Notes under the pieces: generated by a model
The model's input: the letters and a program-made list of their open reading frames with translations, nothing else
Told to the model about the DNA's origin: nothing
The model's database searches: none
Translations under genes and position numbers: made by a program
Assembly: GCF_000003815.2 (NCBI RefSeq)
Contig: NC_049994.1
Span: forward strand, 5,271,670 to 5,335,669
Length of the DNA: 64,000 bases
Source: Branchiostoma floridae
Taxonomy: Eukaryota > Chordata > Leptocardii > Amphioxiformes > Branchiostomatidae
Direction of reading: 5' to 3'
In this document: in pieces, positions 11,090-22,600 of the stretch
Layout: each line of letters begins with the position of its first letter
Numbering within the stretch: the first letter of the stretch is position 1

Positions 11090-12095
11090 GGTCTCACTAA
11101 ATACCGAAAACAACCAAAAGCAATCGAAAACTACCGAAAACAACTCCACTAAATACCGAAAACAACCGAAAACAACTTTCACTATTTACCGAAAACAACT
11201 TTCACTAATTACCGAAAACAACATGAAACTACCGAAAACAACTAGACACAACCATAAACAACAATGATTTCAATGGGCTATTATTTAATAATTTTGACTT
11301 AATTTTGGACAGGAGTTAGGCTCGGATGAATTGGTTTGTTTGACGACCCCTGTTATCAATACAATATTAGTAATGATAAAGTCAACTCCTTTGCCTGTTC
11401 GAATATATTAATGTTCGAATTCAGATTCATGGATCCTGTCACGTGGACTGCTTGGTCAGCTCGCAAACTCATCAATGGATATATATACTACTTGGCATGT
11501 ATTGTGTAACTCCAAGCAGAGGTAACGGTAGGAGCGGGTGTAGTATTGGCCACAACAAGAAATCTCAGTCACTGCTATCCCCCGACGAAACCCCTGCTTG
11601 GAAAATAGGTTTGCTTATTAATTACTGCTGGAAAATTCTGCTGCCTATTTAGCTGTGCTACATATTTTTTCTAGCAACCAAAACAATCTGGTATATTTCT
11701 TGCTCAATTATAACGCAATTCCGCAGCCACAACAAATCGGTTTAAAAGGAAAAAAAACGCAAACGTGTATTACCACAGAGGCCCCTTATTCTTGATTAAA
11801 CTAAACGATATCAAAATAAAGATTCTGCTCTACACCATAAAACAGCTTGTGATCGATGGAAAGGTGTTTTCACCGGCTACATCCCCTTTGCTGGAACAAT
11901 CCTTCCTTCAGAACTCACCCCCATTCTCTACCTTGGCAGTGGAGAAAATAATTCAAGGGATACTAATCAGTAGATGAAGATAAATTAAACATAAGTAGTT
12001 GTTTACGAGTTTACTTTGATATGTTTTAGGTGGTTTCGAGTTGTTTTCGGTAGATTTCAAGTTGTTTTCGGTTATTTTCGGTATTTAGTGAGACC
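11090..12095. mobile_element. 1-kb TIR element with subterminal ACCGAAAACAAC repeats
   Basis: The left end reads GGTCTCACTAAATACCG and the right end is its exact reverse complement. Inside the left end, ACCGAAAACAAC or close variants recur about eight times over 160 bp; the right end has the mirrored GTTGTTTTCGG copies. The interior holds an older inverted pair (11512-11608) and no transposase. Terminal inverted repeats plus subterminal motif arrays are the plan of non-autonomous DNA transposons. A target duplication is not clear because the left flank is a G run. Confidence 0.65.
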
Positions 12096-13691
12096 GGTCG
12101 GCGGTACAGATTGATGGTATCAGAGGTCGCCCTCGGAAGTTTGCGGAAAACAAGCATCGGTAAACAAGCCGCTAGAGGGCGCTGGCCCTATTAATTTCCC
12201 TATACTTGACATAGATCCGCGTATGCGTCTTAATACAATTCCTACGTCATACAAGTTTGATGGACATCCACAGTCATGCAGTGTGCATGTAATGCTTATG
12301 GGGTTTCCAAAAAAGATGGGCTAGGCCAAGCACAATGGGCTACCTCAGCGGGCTTCCCTTTCTGGGCCCTATTAAAGGCTATGCATGGAGAATTTCCTTT
12401 AACAACAAGTGTGTCCAGTTTTGCCCACCTTTTCAGCGAACCCAAGATGGCTGTTTGGTCAACGCTATATCATAATATATAATTACATAATATATCATAT
12501 ATCATACTAGGAGACCCAAACCTACAGCAATTCCCTCTCGGCCCCAAGAGGTATTTACCACTCAAATATCATTACCACAGCATGTCCAGAACTCGATATC
12601 AAAACAGGAAGTCCTGTTTCATTTTCACAACAAGTCGCTAGGGGGCCAAAAATCTAAACGTTTCTAGATCTCATCAAGACCTACACACATACGAAATATC
12701 AATACAATCCATTTAAGCGCTCTCGAGTTATGCTGGTCTTCTACAAACATACATACATACATACGGTACCGAAAATATAAACTTCTTGGCGAAAGTAAAT
12801 ATCAGGCGAACACGGTCGCCAGTATATGAAGCAAGGTCCGATGACGAACTATTTAAAAATGTGTTCTGAGTACCTGAAATATAGTATTGTTACGTATACT
12901 GGACATCGCGGGCTGATATTAACTAGCCTGGTATTCAAACCTCTTACAGCTGACTACTGTTTTCATCTTTTCACGTAAATATTTGCGAGAGAGGACGAAG
13001 AGACTCAACAGCTATCATAATGATAGGTTTGGACACTGACAGGCAACCCACTAACATCCTTGTTGCTGTATCTTCCAAACAGTCTCCTGTAACCATCACA
13101 CACTACCGTCGCCTATCAAAACATTTAAGCAGTCAATTAACAGAGACACGACAGGCGTCAACAATCAACAGTCGCAAAGTAACAAAGTATATATGACAGT
13201 TGTGGCTTCATAAACAAATCACAACAAGATTCTATATTACATTCTTGTTTGAATATAGAGAACTGGACTATCCAGGCGTAAACATAAAAGACGACATCCT
13301 TTTATTTTCGATTCATAATTACAACAATTATTGATAACACATGGAATAGGTAGGAAGAAAACGAAGAGGCAAGAGAGGTTGGCGAGAACACCAATCTACC
13401 AACACTACAAAGACATGAAAAATATTACTTCATTTGCGGTCAATAGGAACTAATGACATGATCCCTTTACATTGTCACGACTACATTGTCACGACTACAT
13501 TGTCACGACAGCACAAGACGTCCATATCCCAGTGTTTATGTTATATCTCTACAGAGCCATTAGATTGAATTAATTCTGGACAGCCCAACAAACAAACAAT
13601 AACATTGCCATGGCAACAGCGACGCCGCCCGTCGTTTTTATCTTCCGCCTTTCCTCCGTACTCGTTCATTCCGTCCTCATCCGTCTAGCTG
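12096..13691. other. Intergenic region between divergent genes
   Basis: It holds no credible exon. About 12500-12770 is a minus-orientation copy of dispersed family B (CATGTCCAGAACTCGA, GCTCTCGAGTTATGC and an ACAT microsatellite). The remainder should contain the promoter and 5' UTR of the plus-strand gene starting at 13692. I could not pick out a convincing TATA or initiator element. Confidence 0.5.
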
Positions 13692-16600
13692 ATGAGATCT
13701 TTCCTCTTTGAGGATTCGGTCATGGAAACCACCCATGTTGTGGTGTGCTTGATTCTTCTGACAGTCTCGACCGTTGGTAAGTAAAAGTTATCATATACAT
13801 AACATTCCCAAGAATATGTGTATGAATTATCCAATAAGAAACATGAAAATACAACGGTATGGAAATGACGATGTATTCAAAGTTGGAAATCATTCTCAAA
13901 GTCTTACCACTGCTTTAAGGTAAAATTTGTTGATATTTCATGAAAGATGACAACAAGGCATACCGATATACTGTACTAGTTTCTGTAGATAGACATAGTT
14001 TACACGTGCCAAAAACGATTATCCTGTCACGGTTAGATTATGATAGGTACGTTTAAAAAAATATAATGATGCTATGCTGTTTCAATAACTGACTTTAAGT
14101 TGTTTTCCTCGTGAACTTAGTTGAAAGACAACTAATAATCGAATTTGCGCATGAAATCACGCTTTAACTTGAGTCATAACATGTGGTATCCATGTATGCG
14201 TACCTATTAGAGCCTACTAGTAGGTTTGTTGCCACGCACGTGCACATTGTCATTATGTAATTACTTGCTGTGCCACAGTCTTTTAAGTACGGTGCTGCAC
14301 CACTATGTCTATGTGACATTTGAACTTTTTGGAAATGAAACAACCAAAAAAATGCTTAACCCTTGTCCTGCGGGTATTACAACGACCCGAGAGATTAAAA
14401 CCATCCAGGATTTGTGATTTTCTTATCATTTGCTAAGTTGCGCCAAAAAAGCAGTTACTCAATCAACTGGATATGATTTTGTAAACGGCCAGACGTTTTA
14501 GACACCATCCGATCCAATGTCTTTCGTCAGTGACTTTGACTTTATTTAGATTATAGACAATACAATAAACGTAGGTCACAGGCAGCGATTGCTGGTGTTG
14601 TTGACACTAGAGAGATCGCCTTTGGGAGAAGTTTTTATATCCTAGCTATGAATGGAATCGCAAAAGAGATCTAGTTTGACAACATGTGTATACTAACTAT
14701 GAATTAATATGCAAAAAGCGAATAAAGACGATTTAAGTAGTCCAAAGGAAAAGAAGTTAAGGCCCAGGTTAACACTAGTAAAGATCATGTTCATGTAAAT
14801 GAGTTAATTAGCTGTTTGAATTACGGGAACTAACACATTTTTGCGTGTGCGTGCGGGGGGTGGGGGTGGTAGCGCCAAATCCCAAAGTGCCAGAAAGTTC
14901 CATACGTATGCCCCTTTCCTGTTGAGAGTGGGATCGTATATTATCTCATATATAGCGTTACAAATGTAGTTCTTAAGCAGATCAAGGCTTTGAGTTTATG
15001 ATTGAAACCTCCTCTCCGAAACTTGAACTTAAGAGACTGTCCCTGTTTTCCACATTTTCCCTCGATGATCTACACGGACCAATGTTTTTCAAGATAAGCT
15101 CGACATTGATAACTATTAATCTCTCAAGTTGTATACCACATTTCGTTATCACCGTGGACAGAAGTTAAAATACTGCTAAGGTGCCGTCATGACTCGTTTA
15201 GAGTAGAATTTTACCCTTTTGATCCCTGTTTGATAACTTCGCTAGAAGAGTATGTTTTTGGTAGCGTTTGTATGTTTGTATATACGTTTGTATGTAGAAG
15301 ACCAGCATAACTCGAGAACGCTTAAATGGATTGTCTTGACATTTGGTATATGGGTAGGACATGATAAGACCTGAAAACGATTACATTTGGCCCCCTGCTA
15401 TGGTACTGCAGCGGAAGTTCCGGCGTTGATATTTCGAGTTCTGGACATGCTACGGTCGCTATGATTTTTGAGTAGGAGATCTTTTTGGACAAAGAGCGAG
15501 TGGTGTATGTTTGAGCCCCCATAGCGGCTTTTATTTGGAACTGCAGGAGCTGGTTTAGTGTCAGACTTTGAAGAAAAATAACGCAAGAAGGGATAAACGG
15601 ATCATCGGGATTTTTGGTATGCAGATAGCTTAAGTGATGCTATTAATTTGATGTAAGTTATCTTATTTGCATAATCAATGAGGAAACTTTATAAACCCAC
15701 TCTATAGGACTGATGCAACATGTGATATTTGTAACTGAGAAAGAGAAAAATATTGATAGATAGATATTATGCAAATAAAGACCTAAAAAAATCTATGAGA
15801 AAATGCTATTATCACACTGTAGTAAATCACGGGAATGTCTTACTTGTGACATTTGGAAGTTGTGTGCAGGTGAACAACATTAATTATGCAAATGAGCACC
15901 TCATTTACATAGATCATCAGAAAATGCGAAGAAAGCCTTCTTTCTGAACAGATTGTGTACGTCTGCTATTTGGATGGAAGAGGGGATCAACTAATATAAT
16001 TTGTACAAATAAGGGATTTATTTTCATAATTAATGACAAACACAATCAATATACCAGTTGTAAGGGTAAAATCATTTAGCATGGGGTCGTGGAACTCTTG
16101 TTATAAATTACTTCAACACACCAACTACCCAAAATCATATGCATTGTCTGGGCTTTGGGATGCTAAGATATTTGAAATAATTGTGTGCCCTATCTCTTAA
16201 CGCATATTATAAACGCAAATTAGATGCTGACATTAAATGTATTTTGATAAAGTTCTTGATGGTTACATGTAGCCCCTTCCACTCAACGGCGATCGCTGAG
16301 TGACCAAATTGGATTTGTGTGACCCTTGGTTTGACCATTCAACACGAAGAACTACACAGCCCAATTTCGTTGAAGGTCTAGTCACTTTCAACGAAGTCCT
16401 TGGCGAACAACAGACGGTAATTAATAAGAGGTCCTGTGAAGGAGTGTGTTGAACAAGGCACGTTGTTTGTCCAACTCCTCCATTACACACCATTAGCGCT
16501 AGCGCTGTTTCCGGGTGGGTCAGAGACAGGCGCCCCTTGCATGGCATATTCATTATCAAATCTAAGGCCTAGGTCTTATTTCCAAACCGGGGCCGGCCGC

Positions 16601-19600
16601 CAGGAACAAAAAGTATGATATAAAAGACACAAAACTACACAAGACGTAAAGAGAATAGTTGTGGGCATTATTTGTGTGTATTTTTACGAACACCTTTCTA
16701 TTTTTCGTTTCCACAAACAGCCCGACCGAGCCTCGATTTGGAAATGCCACGTAGGCCTAATGGTGTACAACTGACCAATTCTTCCGCAACAGAAAATGTT
16801 GCCTTGTGCGCGGCAAATAAAAGGGACGAAAAGATTTCGACGGTCCAGATTTGAGGTCACATTTCTCATAATCTGCTGCGAAATGGCATTTGATAATAAC
16901 GTCGCTGGAAACGGAAGTGATGTGTTTGTGGTGAAAATTGATTTGGGGCCTGAGCCCTATTGCTATTAGCCTGGATACCATCCGTATTCTACCGAGGCTC
17001 CTTACACTCGCTACCCTAAAAAATACAGGGTAGCGAGTGTAAGGAGCCCCGGTAGAATACGGATGGTACCCAGGCTAATAGCTACTTCCGTGTATGCATC
17101 CGCGCTGGAAGTGCGTCGCCCCGTTGGCCCATAGTCATAGTACATTTGTCATGTGGGCCGTGTTGCTATGCCTCACTATTATTGTCATATTCTCTTTCCG
17201 ACAGTATTTGTCATTTTTGTGTGTAAACTATTGGTGATTAATTTCACGTGAAGATTCCAAATTTTGTGCATCATTTTCCACTTGAAAAAAAAACAACATC
17301 CAACTGCATGCATTCACGCCCTGTGATGGAGAAGGGATGTCCCAGTAAATAAGAAAGCTGATGTTTACGAATGTAAAATTTTGGTATCGTGAGTTAGCAT
17401 AGTTGTATCAATCTCAAAGCAGATTTTAGTGGGACAAGTGTTTTCTTGCTACCAAAATACGATTCTTAACATTTTCTTTCTCAAACACATGAACCTCCAA
17501 ACTAAAATTGAAGCCATTCAGTCCGCGTCACAAATCAAGAACTGACTCGGCGGACGTGCCGGCGAGCACCAAATGAGCATTTTTCGGTCAAAGCACGACC
17601 GACGTCCTGGAGATTACTAAGGGCTTCAGGCGATTTTAGTAGTTCGTCTGTATAGGGTTTAGATATCCGTGTGATGTCAGCTGTGCATCAAAAAGGCAAA
17701 AAAAGGCTTAAACTTTCCGGGATAAACCACCAGTCCGATTTGTGACGAGGCAGATTTTCATCGAAAAAATACGGTCGACCTTCGGGTGATTTTGAAATTC
17801 CAGCCGATATAAAAATTCGTCCTGCGTTCGCTTGAATCGTGACACAGGCTTAACACGTCTCTTTAACACTAAAAACGGGTTTATCTTCTTTTGCACTCTG
17901 AATACAGTCCGCGCGCAGAGCTGTGGCTTTGATACCCTTGATTTCTGCGGATGGACCCAGGCAACTGACGATGAGCTAGACTGGCTCATCAACGAAGGAC
18001 CGACCTCGGCGAGGCTGTTTGCGCAAGCTTTCGGTAGACCTGAACTTGGAACCGGCCCTGTGGCAGACCACACTTTAGGGGACGACCGTAAGTTGCTATA
18101 CATTCTTGACATAAATGAAGTGAGATATATGTATTGTGCAAATATTATTTGAGTTGAATCCATCCCTATATATGCTTACTAACTTGCCAGTTCGTTTTGT
18201 AAAGGGCGAGAAGAAAAAGCACTGAGTTCTGTTGATGGTCTTGTTCATAAACATACATAAGCATAAAAGTATATTGTTATGGCTGTACTCGTCTCTTCTG
18301 TCTAGTATCAAATCAACAGGACGAATTGATTTATTAATTGGTAACGCGGTTAATTTGTAATGGTTGCTAATCTATTATTTCACCACGGGTACCCGGCGTG
18401 ATCGGAACTAATGAGTCACCTTAGCTCTCTCTATCTCCTATACGTATCAACGTACACATACATGTAGTATTCAACAGTTGTGAATATATGCCATACAGGT
18501 GGAGGCTATGCAACGATCCCCCACACCGGTCACAGTGACGGAGACAGGGCTCGGTTAGTCAGTCAGGAGTACACCGTTGACGTGGTGCTGCGGTTCTGGT
18601 ATCATCTCTTCGGACAGAACATCTTCCTAAACGTGTACCTGGACAAGGGAGGGACCTTGAATCCCATCTTTCAGGACTATGAAAGTGCGTCCACCGATGA
18701 CACATGGAAACTAAAGGTTTTGTCAATAGTCGCATCGGGCCCATACAAGGTATTTCTAGTCATCTGCATCTTTTGTGTTTCATCATTTTGAAGATTGTTC
18801 ATTGTAGATATTTTGTTTCTTTGACTTTGATACCCAGTCTGATACCTTTTGATTATGATATTTTCAAATCATTTCTATTCCTAGGGATTGATACGAGTAT
18901 AACCATATACCATTACAGATTGTATTTGAAACGGGACGAGATGGCAGTTTCCGTTGCCAGGCTGCTATCGATGATGTGGACATCATCATGTGCGGTGGTG
19001 GTAGGTTAACAGTCTGTATCTCATACGTTTTGTGTTTTTTACTTTCAAACTTCATTTCTATGGGAAAACCACTATAATGATTAATGTATCCTGGTACATG
19101 TGCATGTAGCAGTAGGCGTTCATCTACTGGTGTACAAACGTGTTCAACGTCTGGATGTTTAATTCCTTTTTTGCCTCTGTGAAACGGATGGTTTACTATT
19201 GACTGGCGTTTATAGGGCGATGTTTGTCAGCAAACTAACTAGAGAATGTATACATGGATTGGATTGTTTTGATATTTGGTATGTGGGTAGGTCTTTAAAA
19301 GACAACGAAATGGTATAAATTACAGTTTGGTGGGGCGCTCTAGTGGCATGTTATGGCATTGTAGTGGAACTTCCGGTTTTGTTTCTGCAGTTTGTGAGAT
19401 TCCACCAGAACCCCATCTAGACTGTACCTTCGATCGTGACATGTGCGGCTTCCATCAGGACAACAATGACGACATCGACTGGACCAGACACATGCGTGCC
19501 ACGCCCAACCGTGTGTACGCCGTACAACACAGCGCACCAGAGGCAAAAACAGGACCGTTTCATGACCACACACAGGGCCCACATCATAACGGTAATTGTG

Positions 19601-22600
19601 ATAATACAGCTTGTTATGCCCTTCGAGATGTCTAAGATTAGTGTATTTCTTGTAGCAGAATATCAAAATAAAGACAACAGGTTTATGGAACAGTGGACCT
19701 AAACATTTGGTATGAAATTCATAAATTTAGTAGCATATATCCTCGACAATGACGATATTCTCGACGAAAACGTTTATATTTTGATAAGATATTCACTCTG
19801 ACTATCATCGCAGAACAGAAACGAAAAACTACCCAAAAGTTACTCCTAGAAAACAGCAGGGACATACAGTAAAAGTATGGTGTGCTCTTTAACGTGCTTG
19901 AGGTGTGACTGTTCCAAACACGGGACCTCCGGATCCTAATCGAAGCCAGGCACTCATTTACACCTGAAGTGAAGTGAGAAAAGTCGTTTAAAGTGCCCTT
20001 CCTAATACCCCCCTCACATTATATACGATCTTCGGACGTACTTCGCGATCGCAGGAAGGTCGGCTGATTTTAAGATCTTAAGATGGTCTTGCGTATTTTT
20101 CGCCCAAAATCTGTCCCCCTCACATATCAGCGAGCCTCGTGCGATCGACGGTGAATAAATCTATGATAATGAACCTCCCATGACCTCTTGCACGCGGACA
20201 AGGGAACACAAAACGTTCCTCAAAAAAGGCAAGAGATAAATAAATGTTGCTTATTTTGTTGTCTGAATCTTTTTAACCAATGAATGGAATGCGCGGGCAT
20301 AATAGAAATGACACAAGAAAGGAAAGTGTGTCACAAAGCCAGCCTACATACTGCCACAGGGGCCACAATGTTAAAATTACCCTCACATTCCCAGAAATTC
20401 AATATTTGTAAACAATCGGAAGTCGGGTGAACGTCGCCCGAACGTCGCCCGACTAACGGGCGTTTGCCATCCGATTTGCGCTCGATGATTAATAACTATG
20501 TCTGTGCTCGCCTATCGGTCTTCAATCGTTGGATTGACGCAAGACTATTGACCGATACCCTTGCGAGGTACGCACGATTTGCACGCACGATCTGCGACTC
20601 GGTAACGAGCCCTGCGATCTCGGAGATCTCCTGCGACTTGTCGCTTATGTTAAGAACATGTTTCGCTGCACCGCGACCGTCGTAAGACTCCTGAAAATTG
20701 CCGGCGATCCCTAAAAATCGCAAGATGATCGTGAGAACACCGGACGTCTTATTCACGAAAATGTCATTTAGAGCTCATAAACTAGTCTTCCGATCGAATC
20801 GCGCCTAATGTGAGGGGGGTATAAGGACACTTTATGGCACAACATCGGGGCACATCAGCGGTTTGAAACCTGGGCCTCTGGGGTTTGGGCCAAACACCTG
20901 ACCGATTGCGTCACACGATGCCGCTGTATCATTCCCTGTCCCATGTTGTTCCAGGGTACTACATGTACATAGAGTCTTCCACCCCGGCACAGACAGGTGA
21001 TGTAGCCAGGCTGTTCTCTCCCGAGACGAGCGGGCCGTGTCTGGAGTTTTACTTCCACATGTTCGGGCCACAGATGGGTAAGTTTCGTTCTTTAACACCA
21101 ACGCATTAAAGTTGTTACATAAGGATTTGCTTAGAAGCAGTGATGTTTCTCAAAGCTATTTCAAATGATCTGCAATGGCTATACCTGATACATGAAAATG
21201 ATGGAAGTTAATACAATGGACTTGTAGTTTCCCTATTTTGGGGAATTTCAAATGTTACATATATAGTATAGGGAAGTATGTATGGTAGATGGCTCAGGAA
21301 AATTAACTAATTGAACTCTGTGCCTTTGTAAAGAGGAAAAGTAATGATGGCGATGATAGTGTTGTAAGATGGGATTTGTGTGTGCAAATCTATTATCTTA
21401 ATTTATGACAATTCCTATTATGACTAAGGCACCCTTCAGGTGTACACCAGGCTATCTGGTAGCACAGACACTCAGCTGCAGTGGGAGCTGAGCGGGGACA
21501 GGGGAGACACCTGGAACAGGGCAATCATCAACCACAACATCACAGACAACTATCAGGTCAGTGGTGGAACAGTACTATTAATTATAAGGTGTGCATTGAA
21601 AGCTCGTAGGGCTCATGTCATGAAGTAATGTTTAGCACACTACATGTTTTGTAGCCCCACCGCTTCTCATAACAGCTACTATAGGGATGGGAATCGGTAA
21701 AGAAAATTCAGGTACAGGTCCGGTTTAGGTCCAGAAGATCAGGTTCATGTCGAGACCTGAACCTGGACCTAACTGGCTGTGAAAACTTGTGAATGGGCGA
21801 TACACAAACAATGGTCTTTTGGGCAACAAAGGAATCTCTTTAATGGAGTTATCTGACACTAACGTTTTTAAATCCTATCTTCATGTAAACAAGGCTAACT
21901 GCCTCTGTATACCTTTAACTGCAGAAACTTTTTTTAGACATGACTATAAACTAAACTCTGTATTGCAGCCAATAATAAATCTGAGATGCCTACAAAATTG
22001 GACAGTACATGGCAACTATCTAATATATAATCATAAAACGCTATCTTCCTCTTGTTTGCAGGTCATTTTTCATGGAGATATAGGTGGCTTTCTCAGTGAC
22101 GTAGCCATCGATGACGTCAGAACTTGGAATGAAACGTGTGAAGGTGGGTATTCTGTTTGAATGTATTTCTAACCATTGAGCATCTTGATAAAAACATACT
22201 GGATCCTAGTATTTCAATTGAATGTGTTTTGTTTTACCTTCCCACAACAGTATACGGAGGCTGGGGAGGTTGGGGAAATTGGACCGACTGCACAACCACC
22301 TGCGGCGGAGGGATACAAAGCAGGACCCGGCACTGCGACAGTCCACCGCCTCCTTACGGCTTCACGTGTATTGGTGACAGCGATGGTGACATGGCGGACA
22401 CAGAACAACAGCATTGCAACAAACAACCTTGTCCGGGTACAATGTTTGCATACAGACTTTAAGTCAGTAGTACCCTCAGTCCGTATTGGGATTTATGTTT
22501 CTGAGATTCATACACAACAAATACATTGATTTCTTACTGACATGTAAGCCCCAAATAACCTGAATTGACCATTCTATCCATATGGGTGTAGTAATCTTTT

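Noticed and set aside
15753-15947. 64-codon ORF in MAM/TSP1/ZP intron 1
   Set aside because: AT-rich, no domain, and inside a repeat-bearing intron without fitting splice sites.
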